A DNA stretch of 64,000 bases, taken from Agromyces soli. GTDB lineage: Bacteria > Actinomycetota > Actinomycetes > Actinomycetales > Microbacteriaceae. The notes below the pieces were generated by a model. The model was not told the origin of the DNA and did not search any database. It worked only from the letters and a program-made list of their open reading frames with translations. The stretch is from the NCBI RefSeq assembly GCF_022811605.1, contig NZ_CP094533.1, positions 186,001 through 250,000 on the forward strand. The letters are read 5' to 3'. The position numbers and the translations under genes are program-made. Below are positions 45,296-54,552 of the stretch, piece after piece (positions within the stretch are counted from its first letter, which is position 1; every line of letters starts with the position of its first letter).

Positions 45296-46720
45296 CTACA
45301 TCTGGTGTTGTGGCACCAGCTTCCCACCGACCACCGACATTCCGGCGTCGACACGCGCCCCGACACGCGCCGCGAGACCTGCACGTCCGTGCACCCGCGG
45401 CGGCCGGGCGCCCAGCAGGGCGACGCCGAGCAGTGCGAGCGAGACGATCGCCGGAGCCGGGGCGAAGCCCACGACGAGGGCAGTGCCGACGCCGAGCACC
45501 CCGGCGGGGACGGCCAGCCAGGCCGGCACGCGCGGCAGCTCCTCGGCGAGCGCGCGCGCCCGCGGCATCCGCCCGGCCCCGCCGTCGCCGTCGCGACCCG
45601 CGGCGCGCGAGCCGCGCTCCCAGCGGGAGAAGGCACGCACCGCGAGCGCGGTGACCGCTGCGGCGCCGAGGAGCCAGATCGGGCGGCTCGCCCACCACTC
45701 GGCGCTCAGCGGCTCGGGCAGCGCGAGGCCGAAGCTCGCGTTCGCCGCGAGGAGCCCCGCCGCGAGCAGCACGAAGGCGGGCAGGTGCCAGAGGTACATC
45801 GTCATCCCCCACTCGCCGAAGCTCGCGACGAGCCTGGCCGGGCCGCGACGCTCCGCCCAGCGGCCGAGCGGCCGGCGCACGAGCGAGAAGAGGGCGAGCT
45901 GCGCCGTGCCGAGCAGCACGAGGCAGATCGTGGGCGGGTTGAGGTTCTGCAGCAGGTCCGGCGTGTACGGGCCGGAGAGGGTGATCGCGAGCAGCCCGCC
46001 CAGCGCGCAGACCGCGAGCCGCAGGCGCGCGGCGACCGGCATCCGGTCGATCGTGCCGTCGGCGAGCAGGAAGCCGAGCTGCTGCATCGCGAGCCACACG
46101 AACGCCAGGTTCAGGAACCCGAGCGCCTCGACGCCGGTGGCGAAGCGCAGCGCGTCCACTGCGACGACGGCGCCGACGAGCGCGCCGATCGTCACGCCCG
46201 GCCGCCACTCGTGCAGGCGCACCATGAGCGGGACGAGCGCGGAGGCGCCGAGGTAGACGGCGAGGAACCAGAGCGGCTGGCCGATGCGGAAGGACGCCGT
46301 CTGCACGATCTCGGCCGGCACCCCGGCCGCGGCGAGCGCGGCGAGCGCGAGCCCGACCACGGCGACGAGCGGCACGGCTGGGCGCACGAGCCGCGTGATC
46401 CGGTCGCGGACGAAGCCCGCCGCGCCGACGCCGCGGGCGCGGCGGCGCTGCCAGGCGGTCCAGCCGGAGAAGCCGCCGATGAGGAAGAAGAGCGGCATGA
46501 TCTGCACGACCCAGGTCGCGGGGGCGAGCAGTTCCCAGCCCTCGAGCGCGTTCTCGAGCACCGGCCCGCCGGGGCCGACGCTCACGCCGACCATCATCGC
46601 GTGCAGCAGGAAGACGACGGCGAGGCATCCCGCCCGCGCCGCGTCGATCGCCGTGTCGCGCGTCGGCGTGGCGCCCGTCGCGGTGCGTCCAGCGGCGCCC
46701 GCCTCGATCGTCGCGTGCAT
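45296..46720 (-). CDS. Acyltransferase family 3 membrane protein
   Basis: A 474-residue integral membrane protein with about ten helices. RAGCLAVVFLLHAMMVGVS near the start has the conserved R..H of acyltransferase-3 proteins, and FFLIGGFSGWTAWQRR and LWFLAVYLGASALVPLMVRLH fit the family. It transfers an acyl group to a surface glycan, lipid or peptidoglycan precursor. Its upstream region carries a 51-bp sequence like that in front of the two-component operon. Confidence 0.85.
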   Translation of the reverse strand: MHATIEAGAAGRTATGATPTRDTAIDAARAGCLAVVFLLHAMMVGVSVGPGGPVLENALEGWELLAPATWVVQIMPLFFLIGGFSGWTAWQRRRARGVGAAGFVRDRITRLVRPAVPLVAVVGLALAALAAAGVPAEIVQTASFRIGQPLWFLAVYLGASALVPLMVRLHEWRPGVTIGALVGAVVAVDALRFATGVEALGFLNLAFVWLAMQQLGFLLADGTIDRMPVAARLRLAVCALGGLLAITLSGPYTPDLLQNLNPPTICLVLLGTAQLALFSLVRRPLGRWAERRGPARLVASFGEWGMTMYLWHLPAFVLLAAGLLAANASFGLALPEPLSAEWWASRPIWLLGAAAVTALAVRAFSRWERGSRAAGRDGDGGAGRMPRARALAEELPRVPAWLAVPAGVLGVGTALVVGFAPAPAIVSLALLGVALLGARPPRVHGRAGLAARVGARVDAGMSVVGGKLVPQHQM

Positions 46721-46783
46721 CGGGATCCCCTCCGCCGGCGGTCCGTCCCCCGGCTCCCGCAGGCTATGGACGCGGCACCGGCC

Positions 46784-46834
46784 GGGGCATCACCCGGTGG
46801 AACGGTTCGTGCCCCCTACCTCGGTAGGGGGCAC
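46784..46834 (-). promoter_or_regulatory. Control region A, upstream of acyltransferase
   Basis: A 51-bp block starting GGGGCATCACCC and ending in a perfect 26-bp palindrome: GTGCCCCCTACC, TC, then the complement (46809-46834). The block matches control region B (48936-48986) at 39 of 51 positions without gaps and in the same orientation. It is 64-114 bp before the acyltransferase start. Confidence 0.65.
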
Positions 46835-46895
46835 GGGGCGGCGGATGGCCCGCCAGTCGGATGCCGCGGGGCGCGCGTTCGGCGCGCCGGGCCGC

Positions 46896-47567
46896 TCAGC
46901 GAGCGGGCGAGACGAGCCCGGTGTCGTACGCGAAGACGACCGCGTGCACCCGGTCGCGGAGCCCGAGCTTCTGCAGGATCTTGCTCACATGCGTCTTCAC
47001 GGTCTGCTCCGCGATGAAGAGCTCGGCCGCGATCTCCTGGTTCGAACGGCCGCGGGCGATGCGCACGAGCACCTCGCGCTCGCGCTCCGTGAGCGCCGAG
47101 AGCAGGTGCTCGTCGACGGGACGCGCCGGCGTCTGCTTCGCCACGTCCTCGATGAGGCGGCGGGTCACGCTCGGCGCGAGCAGCGCCTCCCCGGCGGCGA
47201 TGACCCGCACGGCGCGGGCGACCTCGTCGGGCAGCGCGTCCTTCAACAGGAAGCCGCTCGCCCCGGCGCGCAGCGCCTGGTACACGTACTCGTCGATGTC
47301 GAAGGTCGTGAGCATGAGCACCCGCGGCACGTAGTCGCTCGAGCGCGGCGGGGTCTGCAGGGCGCGGGTGGCCTCGATGCCGTTCATGCCGGGCATCCGC
47401 ACGTCCATGACGATCACGTCGGGCCGCAGCTCGTGCGCGAGCCGCACCGCCTCGGCGCCGTCGGAGGCCTGGCCGACGACCTCGATGCCGGGCTGCGCGT
47501 CGAGCACGGCGGCGAAGCCGGCGCGCACCATGGCCTGGTCGTCGGCGACGAGCACGGTGATGGTCAT
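46896..47567 (-). CDS. Response regulator, NarL/LuxR type
   Basis: A 223-residue regulator: receiver domain (residues 1-120) with the acidic pair in VADDQ, phospho-acceptor Asp in DVIVMDVRMPGMNG and Lys in GFLLKDA; then a LuxR HTH (about 150-215: LTEREREVLVRIARGRSNQEIAAE). It overlaps the kinase gene by 4 bp. The palindrome blocks A and B are the obvious candidate targets. Confidence 0.93.
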   Translation of the reverse strand: MTITVLVADDQAMVRAGFAAVLDAQPGIEVVGQASDGAEAVRLAHELRPDVIVMDVRMPGMNGIEATRALQTPPRSSDYVPRVLMLTTFDIDEYVYQALRAGASGFLLKDALPDEVARAVRVIAAGEALLAPSVTRRLIEDVAKQTPARPVDEHLLSALTEREREVLVRIARGRSNQEIAAELFIAEQTVKTHVSKILQKLGLRDRVHAVVFAYDTGLVSPAR

Positions 47568-48907
47568 CCGGCGGTTCCTCCAGGGCTGGCCTCGGCGAAC
47601 ACGGGCAGCACGGCGGCCACCCGGAAGCCGCCAGACTCGGTCGGCCCCGTCTCGATCGTGCCACCGACGAGACGCGCGCGCTCGCGCATGCCGAGCAGGC
47701 CGTGCCCCGCATCGCCGTCGGGGCGCCCCGCGGCGGCCCGATCTCTGCCGGCGGCGTCGGCGGCCGGCGTGTTCACCACCTCGACGAGCAGGCGCGTCGC
47801 GTCGCCGTGCACCTCGACGGCGGCCTCCGCGCCGGGCGCGTGGCGGAGCACGTTGCTGAGCGCCTCCTGCACGATGCGATAGGCGGCCTGTCCGACCGCG
47901 GTCGAGACGGGGGCGGTCGTCACGATCCGGGCGTCGACGACGAGTCCCGCGCGGCGCACGCTCGACACGAGCGGCCCGATCTCGGCGAAGCCAGGCTGCG
48001 GGGCCGTCTCGGCCTCGGCGTCCGGATCCCTGAGCACCGCGAGGAGCTCCCGCATCTCGGCCATCGCGGCCCGCGCGTTCGCGGCGATCTCGCCGAACTC
48101 CGCGGTCGCCGCCTCGTCGAGGCCGCTCAGCCGGTACGGGGCGCTCGTCGCCTGCACCTGCACGATCGACATGCGGTGCGCGACGACGTCGTGCAGCTCG
48201 CGGGCGATGCGGGTGCGCTCCTCGGCGACGAGCCGGCGCTCGTGCTCGGTGGCGCTCGTTCGGCGCTCCGCCTCGAGCGTGTCGGCGACGCGGGCGCGCA
48301 GCACCCGCAGCAGCCAGGCGAGGCCGAGCACCCCGGCGCTCACCGCGGCGCCGGTGACGAAGCTCGCCGCGATCGTCGACGGCTCCTCGGCGCGGGCGGG
48401 CGGCAGCACCGCGGCGATCGAGCCGAGCACGGTGCCGCCCCACAGCACGACGGCCGGCAGGAAGCGGCCGCGCAGAGCGAGGATGACGAGCCCGGCGCAG
48501 AGCGCGAGCAGCATCGGCACGCTGATCGGCCAGGGCGCGCCGGGCGGCGGCACGGCGAGCGCGAAGAACGCCGCCTGCCCGCCGAGGCCGACGAGCGCGC
48601 CGGGCCACGCCCAGCGCATCGCGAGCGGCAGGCCGCCCGCCGCGAGCAGCGCGACGCCGAAGGCGGCCGCCACGGGCACCCCGTAGAGCGAGGCCGACAC
48701 CGGCACCAGCACCGAGAACAGCGCGACGGCGACGAAGATCACGGCGAACCAGCTGAGCACGAGGCCCGGCCAGGCATCCGTCTCGGTGAGCCGCGGACGC
48801 CGGCGGACCGTCACCGCCGGGCTCGGCGGCGCCTCCGCGGCGGCCGCGACGAAGCCCTCGGGCGGCGCGGGCGCCTGCGGAGCGGCGGGAGCGGCTGGGT
48901 CGGTCAT
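47564..48907 (-). CDS. Sensor histidine kinase (HisKA_3 type)
   Basis: A 447-residue kinase: a Pro/Ala-rich cytoplasmic tail, about five hydrophobic segments (residues 50-200), a DHp domain with the phospho-His in ARELHDVVAHRMSIVQVQA and an ATPase domain with ALSNVLRHAPGA (N box) and GHGLLGMRERARLVGG (G box). It lacks a clear extracellular sensing domain, so it may sense membrane state, as LiaS/DesK-like kinases do. ATG 48905-48907. Confidence 0.92.
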   Translation of the reverse strand: MTDPAAPAAPQAPAPPEGFVAAAAEAPPSPAVTVRRRPRLTETDAWPGLVLSWFAVIFVAVALFSVLVPVSASLYGVPVAAAFGVALLAAGGLPLAMRWAWPGALVGLGGQAAFFALAVPPPGAPWPISVPMLLALCAGLVILALRGRFLPAVVLWGGTVLGSIAAVLPPARAEEPSTIAASFVTGAAVSAGVLGLAWLLRVLRARVADTLEAERRTSATEHERRLVAEERTRIARELHDVVAHRMSIVQVQATSAPYRLSGLDEAATAEFGEIAANARAAMAEMRELLAVLRDPDAEAETAPQPGFAEIGPLVSSVRRAGLVVDARIVTTAPVSTAVGQAAYRIVQEALSNVLRHAPGAEAAVEVHGDATRLLVEVVNTPAADAAGRDRAAAGRPDGDAGHGLLGMRERARLVGGTIETGPTESGGFRVAAVLPVFAEASPGGTAG

Positions 48908-48935
48908 GGCACCATGCTCGCATCGGCGGCGGCGC

Positions 48936-48986
48936 GGGGCATCCCCCACCGGTGGTGTTCGCGCCCCCTACCGCGGTACGGGGCGC
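48936..48986 (-). promoter_or_regulatory. Control region B, upstream of the two-component operon
   Basis: A 51-bp block beginning GGGGCATCCCCC and ending with a near-palindrome (GCGCCCCCTACC, GC, GGTACGGGGCGC; one mismatch). It is the counterpart of region A and lies 29-79 bp before the kinase start. Suggests autoregulation by the response regulator. Confidence 0.65.
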
Positions 48987-48994
48987 GGCCGCGG

Positions 48995-49579
48995 TCAGCC
49001 CTTGGCGGCCTTCGCGGCCTTCGCCTGCGCCTTCATCTCCTGCTTGTGCGCGCGCACCTTCTGCAGCGACTCGGGGCTCACGATGTCGGCGACCGAGGCG
49101 AAGCTGCCCGCCTCGCCATAGCCGCCGGCCGCCTCGCGCCAGCCCGGCGCCTCGAGCCCGCACTGCTTGCCGAGCAGTGCGAGGAAGATGCGCGCCTTCT
49201 GCTCGCCGAAGCCGGGCAGCGCCTTCAGCCGCTTCAGCACCTCCGCGCCGCTCGGCTCGCCGCGCGTCCAGATCGCGCTCGCGTCGCCGCCCCACTCGGA
49301 CTCGACCGCCGCGGCGAGCTGCTGCACGCGACCGGCCATCGAGCCGGGGTAGCGGTGCACCGCCGGCGTCTGCGTGAAGAGCTCGACGAGGCGCTCGGGG
49401 TCGGTCGCCGCGATCGTCGCCGGGTCGATCGAGCCGAGCCGGTCGCGGATCTTCTCGGGACCGGCGAAGGCGGTCTCCATCGCGACCTGCTGGTCGAGCA
49501 GCATGCCCGTGAGCAGGGCGAACGGGTCGTTCGAGAGCAGCTCGTCGGCCGACTGCTCCCCCGTGATGTGCAGTGCCAT
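48995..49579 (-). CDS. HhH-GPD-type base-excision DNA repair protein
   Basis: A 194-residue protein with the helix-hairpin-helix GPD layout: LLDQQVAMETAFAGPEKIRDRLG in the N-terminal part, LKALPGFGEQKARIFLALLG as the HhH, then a Lys/Ala-rich tail (KQEMKAQAKAAKAAKG) that may bind DNA. The actinobacterial subfamily lacks the iron-sulfur cysteine cluster of EndoIII. It likely excises a damaged base. Confidence 0.85.
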   Translation of the reverse strand: MALHITGEQSADELLSNDPFALLTGMLLDQQVAMETAFAGPEKIRDRLGSIDPATIAATDPERLVELFTQTPAVHRYPGSMAGRVQQLAAAVESEWGGDASAIWTRGEPSGAEVLKRLKALPGFGEQKARIFLALLGKQCGLEAPGWREAAGGYGEAGSFASVADIVSPESLQKVRAHKQEMKAQAKAAKAAKG

Positions 49580-49677
49580 GCCCCCATCCTCGCACCGCCC
49601 GCCACGATGGGGATGGCGGATGTCGGTGGATCGTGCTCGGATGACCCCACCGCATCCCGCGAAGCAGAGGAGGCATC

Positions 49678-50064
49678 ATGCCGCTCGAGATGGACGTCAA
49701 GATCGAACTCATCCACGTGCCCGTGAGCGACGTCGACCGCGCGAAGGCGTTCTACGTCGAGCAGTGCGGCTTCGTCGCCGACCACGACGTGCGCGTCAGC
49801 GAGTCGATGCGCTTCGTGCAGGTGACCCCGCCGGGATCCGCCTGCTCGATCGCCTTCGGCGAGGGGCTCGGCGGGTCCCTCGCCCCCGGCTCGCTCGACG
49901 TCATCCAGGCGGTCATCGCCGATGCGGATGCCGCGCTCGCCCAGTTGCGGGCGGCCGGCGTCGATGCGCAGGGCGTCGATGAACAGGCGTGGGGTCGCTT
50001 CGTCACGTTCGCCGACCCCGACGGCAATCGCTGGACGCTGCAGCAGCTGCCGCCGCGCGACTGA
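49678..50064 (+). CDS. VOC-family (glyoxalase/bleomycin resistance) protein
   Basis: A 128-residue vicinal oxygen chelate protein with a single VOC domain of two beta-alpha-beta-beta-beta units: VKIELIHVPVSDVDRAKAFYVEQCGF and GRFVTFADPDGNRWTLQQLP. Candidate metal ligands are His in IHVPV and Glu/Gln at the strand ends. Such proteins act as small dioxygenases, isomerases or drug binders; the substrate is unknown. ATG 49678 follows an AGAGGAGGC site. Confidence 0.85.
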   Translation: MPLEMDVKIELIHVPVSDVDRAKAFYVEQCGFVADHDVRVSESMRFVQVTPPGSACSIAFGEGLGGSLAPGSLDVIQAVIADADAALAQLRAAGVDAQGVDEQAWGRFVTFADPDGNRWTLQQLPPRD

Positions 50065-50093
50065 GCCGCGCGCGTCGGCGACTGAGCCGCGAC

Positions 50094-50173
50094 GTCGGCG
50101 TCCGGGGGCGGACCGGGACACCGCCCGCCCCCGGACGCCGACGGCTCCCGCCCCTTCCGGAGCGGGAGCCGTC
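50094..50173. terminator. Two strong tandem hairpins between convergent genes
   Basis: Hairpin 1 has a perfect 18-bp stem (GTCGGCGTCCGGGGGCGG at 50094-50111, complement at 50125-50142). Hairpin 2 has a perfect 12-bp stem (GACGGCTCCCGC at 50140-50151, complement at 50162-50173). The two share three bases. They lie between the VOC gene and the sugar-binding gene and should stop transcription both ways. Confidence 0.8.
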
Positions 50174-50226
50174 GTGCGGGCTTCGGGTCTGCCCCGGCAT
50201 CCCTCAGGACGCCGTTGCCGATCCGA

Positions 50227-51348
50227 TCAGCCGGCCTGCTTGACGATGTCGAGCAGGTTCGGGTTGTTCGCGTACGCCTCCGCCGCGTTCTCCTTGGTCA
50301 CGATGACCGGAGCGAGGAGGTACGCCGGCACGACCTTCACGCCGTTGTCGTACTGCTCGGTGTCGTTGACCTCGACCTCTTCGCCCTTCTGGAGCTGCTG
50401 GATCATCTTGATCGTCTGCTCGACGAGGAGCGAGGTGTCCTTGTTGATGGTCGAGTACTGCTCACCGGCCATGATCGACTTCACCGACTCGACCTCGGAG
50501 TCCTGACCGGTCACCGTGATCTTCGAGATGTCCTTGCCGGCCTGCTTCGCCGAGGTGATGATGGCGCGGGCGAGGGTGTCGTTCGGCGAGAGCACACCGT
50601 CGATGTTCGCCGAGGTGTAATTCGCGGCGAGGATCGAGTCCATGCGGCTCTGCGCGTTCTCGGCCTTCCAGCCCTGCGTCGCGGTCTGCTGGATGTCGGT
50701 CTGCCCCGAGGCGACGACGAGCGTGCCGTCGTCGATCTTCGGCTGCAGCACCTTCATCGCGCCGTTGAAGAACACGGCCGAGTTCGCGTCGTCCGGCGAG
50801 CCGGAGAAGAGCTCGATGTTCCACGGCGCCTCGTGGCCCGAGCGGGCTGCGAGCCCGTCGAGGAGCGCCTGGCCCTGCAGCTCACCGACCTTGAAGTTGT
50901 CGAACGCGACGTAGTAGTCGACGTTCGGCGTGTTCTCGATGAGCCGGTCGTAGGCGATGATCTTCACGCCCGCGTCGGCCGCCTGCTGCAGCTGCGTGCC
51001 GAGCTGCTTGCCGTCCTTCGCGCCGATGACGATGACCTTCGCGCCGTTCGTCACCATCGACGAGATCTGGTTCTGCTGCTCGGCGACGGTGTTCGAGGCC
51101 GGTGCGTACTGCACGTCGGGGCTGAAGCCGGCCGCCTTCAGGCCGTCCTCGAAGAGCCCGCCGGCGAGCACCCAGTTCTCGCTCGTCTTGTCGGGGAGGG
51201 CGATGCCGATCGTGGCGTCCGCCGCGAAGCCGGCCGCACCGGTCGCACCGTCACTGCTCGATCCGCCGCCGCGGTCCGAAGAGCAGCCGGCGAGCGCGAG
51301 CGCTGCCGCCGCGGCGACCGCGGTGGCTGCGAGAGCGATCTTCTTCAT
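50227..51348 (-). CDS. Multiple-sugar ABC transporter binding lipoprotein (ChvE type)
   Basis: A 373-residue lipoprotein (lipobox LALAGC near residue 20) of periplasmic-binding type 1. IGIALPDKTSENWVLAGGLFEDGLKAAG, VIVIGAKDGKQLGTQLQQAADAGVKIIAYDRLI and GVLSPNDTLA are strongly like ChvE/MmsE of the multiple-monosaccharide importers. It binds aldoses outside the membrane. It is the last gene of the operon, 96 bp after the permease, with a hairpin in between. Confidence 0.9.
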   Translation of the reverse strand: MKKIALAATAVAAAAALALAGCSSDRGGGSSSDGATGAAGFAADATIGIALPDKTSENWVLAGGLFEDGLKAAGFSPDVQYAPASNTVAEQQNQISSMVTNGAKVIVIGAKDGKQLGTQLQQAADAGVKIIAYDRLIENTPNVDYYVAFDNFKVGELQGQALLDGLAARSGHEAPWNIELFSGSPDDANSAVFFNGAMKVLQPKIDDGTLVVASGQTDIQQTATQGWKAENAQSRMDSILAANYTSANIDGVLSPNDTLARAIITSAKQAGKDISKITVTGQDSEVESVKSIMAGEQYSTINKDTSLLVEQTIKMIQQLQKGEEVEVNDTEQYDNGVKVVPAYLLAPVIVTKENAAEAYANNPNLLDIVKQAG

Positions 51349-51407
51349 TGATCAGTCACTTTCTCTTGGTGTCCCGGGGCGGCTGCCACGAGAGGGGGAG
51401 GTGCGTT

Positions 51408-51443
51408 CCGGCATCCGCCGCGGACAGTGCGACGGGATGCCGG
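51408..51443 (-). promoter_or_regulatory. Intercistronic hairpin between permease and binding protein
   Basis: CCGGCATCC (51408-51416) and GGATGCCGG (51435-51443) can pair across 18 nt. It lies just past the permease stop and upstream of the binding-protein gene, where such a stem could stabilise the separate binding-protein mRNA. Confidence 0.45.
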
Positions 51444-51444
51444 G

Positions 51445-52839
51445 TCAGAGCCGGGCGACGTCGCGGGGCTCGGACGATTCGTTGGTGCCGGAGCTCGGCA
51501 CGACGGCGGGCGGTTCGGTCGGCCCCTGCTCCTCGAGGCGGGTGCGCCGGCGGCGCGACCACAGCCCGAGGATGGACGGCCGGCCCTGGCTCTTGCTCCA
51601 GACGTCGACGCCGACGGCGAGGAGCAGCACCATGCCCTTGATGATCTGCACCCAGTCGGCGCCGACGCCGAGCAGCTGCAGGCCGTTGTTCAGGAACGCC
51701 ATCACCAGACCACCGATGATGGAGCCGATGACGGTGCCGATGCCGCCCGACACCGCGGCGCCGCCGATGAAGACGGCCGCGATGGCGTCGAGCTCCCAGC
51801 CGTTGCCGTCCTGCGGGCCCGAGGCGGTGGAGCGGGCGACGAAGATCATGCCGGCGAGGGAGGCGAGGACCGACATGTTCATCATCACGAAGAAGTCGAC
51901 CCGGCGGTCCTTCACGCCCGAGAGCGTCGCCGCGAGGCGGTTGCCGCCGACCGCGTAGATGTGGCGGCCGAAGACGGTGCTGCGGGTGATGAAGGAGTAC
52001 AGGATGACGAGGAGCACCAGGATGATGCCCGAGATCGGGAAGCTCGTGCCGGGGCGGCCGGTCGCGAACAGCCACGCCGCCCAGAGGATGACGCCCGCGA
52101 GCAGCACGACCTTGACGATGCTGACCCACAGCGGCGCCTGGGGCGAGCCCATCTTCTTCTGCACGCTGCGCAGGTGCAGCTCGTTGTAGACGATCCAGGC
52201 GGCGCCGAGCACGCCGAGCGCCATCGTCGCGTAGTTGAAGAGGGAGCCGGGAACGTCGGGCAGGTAGCCCGCGCCGATGTAGGTGAACTCGACCGGCACC
52301 GGCGTGGTGGTCGACTGGCCGATCCACTGGTTGCCGCCGCGGAAGATGAGCATGCCCGCGAGCGTCACGATGAACGCCGGCACCCCGACGTACGCGACCC
52401 AGAAGCCCTGCCAGGCGCCGACGGCCGCGCCGACGAGCAGGCCCAGCACGATCGCGAGCGGCCAGGGCAGGTTCCACTCGGACATGGCCTTGGCGACGAT
52501 GATGCCGGTGAACGCGGCGACCGAGCCGACCGAGAGGTCGATGTGCCCCATGATGATGACCATCACCATGCCGATCGCGAGGATCAGGATGTAGCTGTAC
52601 TGGTTCACGACGTTGATGAGGTTCGTCGAGGAGAGGGTGAGGCCCGTCCCCTTGATGAGCCAGGTCAGCAGCTGGAAGAGCGCGATGATGACGACGAGGC
52701 TGCCGAGGATGCCGAACTGGCGCAGCGTCGACTGGCCGTTGCCGAACATCTTGCGCAGGTCGGCGAAGCCGCCCCGCTTCTCGGGCGTTGCGCCGGTCGT
52801 CGTGGCGCCCGTGGGGGTCGCGCCGGTCGGAGTGGTCAT
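51445..52839 (-). CDS. Multiple-sugar ABC transporter permease (GguB/MmsB type)
   Basis: A 464-residue membrane protein with about ten helices, of the RbsC/XylH class: [22 protein letters not shown] and [14 protein letters not shown] and [23 protein letters not shown] are the hallmark segments. Length and order fit GguB/MmsB. It overlaps the ATPase gene by 4 bp; an N-terminal [15 protein letters not shown] tail is low complexity. Confidence 0.9.
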   Translation of the reverse strand: MTTPTGATPTGATTTGATPEKRGGFADLRKMFGNGQSTLRQFGILGSLVVIIALFQLLTWLIKGTGLTLSSTNLINVVNQYSYILILAIGMVMVIIMGHIDLSVGSVAAFTGIIVAKAMSEWNLPWPLAIVLGLLVGAAVGAWQGFWVAYVGVPAFIVTLAGMLIFRGGNQWIGQSTTTPVPVEFTYIGAGYLPDVPGSLFNYATMALGVLGAAWIVYNELHLRSVQKKMGSPQAPLWVSIVKVVLLAGVILWAAWLFATGRPGTSFPISGIILVLLVILYSFITRSTVFGRHIYAVGGNRLAATLSGVKDRRVDFFVMMNMSVLASLAGMIFVARSTASGPQDGNGWELDAIAAVFIGGAAVSGGIGTVIGSIIGGLVMAFLNNGLQLLGVGADWVQIIKGMVLLLAVGVDVWSKSQGRPSILGLWSRRRRTRLEEQGPTEPPAVVPSSGTNESSEPRDVARL

Positions 52840-54383
52840 GCGTTCGCCTTCTTCTTCGCGGAGGTCATGCTGCGCATGAGCGCCTCCGGGGTCGCCTCGG
52901 ACACGGGCAGGTTGTCGGTGATGCGGCCTTCGAAGACCGTGTAGATGCGGTCGGCGATGCCGAGCAGCTCGGGCAGCTCGCTGGAGATGAGGATGACGCC
53001 CTTCCCCTGCGCCGCGAGCTGCTGGATGATCGTGTAGATCTCGTACTTGGCGCCCACGTCGATGCCTCGGGTGGGCTCGTCGAGGATCAGCAGGTCGGGG
53101 TCGGTGAACATCCACTTCGCCAGCACGACCTTCTGCTGGTTGCCGCCGGAGAGCTTCGCCACGCCCATGTCGACGCTCGGCGACTTGATGCGCAGCTGCT
53201 TGCGGTAGCTCTCGGCGACCTGCGCCTCCTTGAACTCGTCGACCACGTCGAGGCGGGCGATCTTGCGGAGCTTCGCGGAGACGATGGAGCGCTTGATCGT
53301 GTCGAGCAGGTTGAGCCCGAGCACCTTGCGGTCCTCGCTCACGTAGGCGAGGCCGTGGTCGATCGCGGACTCGACGTCCTTCAGCACGATCTCCTTGCCG
53401 TCCTTCACGATCGTGCCCGCGAGGTAGGTGCCGTAGGAGCGGCCGAAGATGCTCATCGCGAGCTCGGTGCGGCCGGCGCCCATGAGGCCGGCGAGCCCGA
53501 CGATTTCGCCGCGGCGCACCTCGAGGTTCGAGCCCTTCGCGACGAGCCGCTCGGGCACCTGCGGGTGCTGGATCGTCCAGTCGCGGACCTCGAAGAACAC
53601 CTCGCCGATGTGCGGCGTGCGGTCGGGGTAGCGGCTCTCGAGCGAGCGGCCGACCATGCCGCGGATGATCCGGTCCTCGTCGACGTCGCCGCCGTGCACG
53701 TCGAGCGTCTCGATCGCGTGGCCGTCGCGGATGATCGTGATCGCGTCGGCGATCTGCTCGATCTCGTTGAGCTTGTGGCTGATCATGATCGACGCGATGC
53801 CGCGGCCCTTGAGGCCGAGGATGAGGTCGAGCAGGTGCTGCGAGTCGTCCTCGTTCAGCGCCGCCGTCGGCTCGTCGAGGATGAGCAGCTTCACGTCCTT
53901 CGCGAGCGCCTTGGCGATCTCGACGAGCTGCTGCTTGCCGACGCCGAGGTGCTTGATCTGCGTGTCGGGGTCTTCGGCGAGGCCGACGCGGGCGAGCAGG
54001 TCGAGCGCCTTCCGCTTCGCGGCCGACCAGTCGATCCGGCCGCCGCGGGCGATCTCGTTGCCGAGGAAGATGTTCTCGGTGATCGACAGCTCGGGGATGA
54101 GCGCGAGCTCCTGGTGGATGATCGCGATGCCGGCCTGCTCGCTCTGGCGGATGTCCCGGAACTGCACCTCCTCGCCGCGGAAGAAGATCTCTCCGGTGTA
54201 GGTGCCGTGCGGGTACACGCCGGAGAGCACCTTCATCAGGGTGGACTTGCCGGCGCCGTTCTCGCCGCAGATCGCGTGGATCTCGGCGGGCATCACGGTG
54301 AGCGAGACGTCGCTCAGCGCCTTCACGCCCGGAAACTCCTTGGTGATGGAGCGCATCTCCAGGATGGGCGGGGGCGCGCTCAT
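52836..54383 (-). CDS. Multiple-sugar ABC transporter ATPase (GguA/MmsA type)
   Basis: A 515-residue protein with two fused ATPase domains. The first has [11 protein letters not shown] (Walker A), [15 protein letters not shown] and [11 protein letters not shown]. The second has a degenerate Walker A ([12 protein letters not shown]) but a good signature ([15 protein letters not shown]) and [16 protein letters not shown], as usual for sugar importers of the RbsA class. It powers the permease. The promoter has a LacI-type site at 54470. Confidence 0.92.
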   Translation of the reverse strand: MSAPPPILEMRSITKEFPGVKALSDVSLTVMPAEIHAICGENGAGKSTLMKVLSGVYPHGTYTGEIFFRGEEVQFRDIRQSEQAGIAIIHQELALIPELSITENIFLGNEIARGGRIDWSAAKRKALDLLARVGLAEDPDTQIKHLGVGKQQLVEIAKALAKDVKLLILDEPTAALNEDDSQHLLDLILGLKGRGIASIMISHKLNEIEQIADAITIIRDGHAIETLDVHGGDVDEDRIIRGMVGRSLESRYPDRTPHIGEVFFEVRDWTIQHPQVPERLVAKGSNLEVRRGEIVGLAGLMGAGRTELAMSIFGRSYGTYLAGTIVKDGKEIVLKDVESAIDHGLAYVSEDRKVLGLNLLDTIKRSIVSAKLRKIARLDVVDEFKEAQVAESYRKQLRIKSPSVDMGVAKLSGGNQQKVVLAKWMFTDPDLLILDEPTRGIDVGAKYEIYTIIQQLAAQGKGVILISSELPELLGIADRIYTVFEGRITDNLPVSEATPEALMRSMTSAKKKANA

Positions 54384-54469
54384 CGGCTGCCCGCTCGGGC
54401 GCTGGTCGTCATCGACGGAATCACTGATCTGGACCTCGGTGTCAGGGTTGCTGCTGCGTGTGACGTGAT

Positions 54470-54487
54470 CGTGTGACCGTTCACATC
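54470..54487. promoter_or_regulatory. Candidate LacI operator, sugar ABC operon
   Basis: CGTGTGACCGTTCACATC matches the 18-bp palindrome in front of the LacI gene (55608-55625) at 14 of 18 positions. It is 87-104 bp before the ATPase start, in the operon promoter. Confidence 0.55.
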
Positions 54488-54552
54488 GACACCATGCTGC
54501 ATCCGCGGGGCGGGCGTGTCAAGCCGATGCGCGGAACGGGCCCTCGCGGCGC

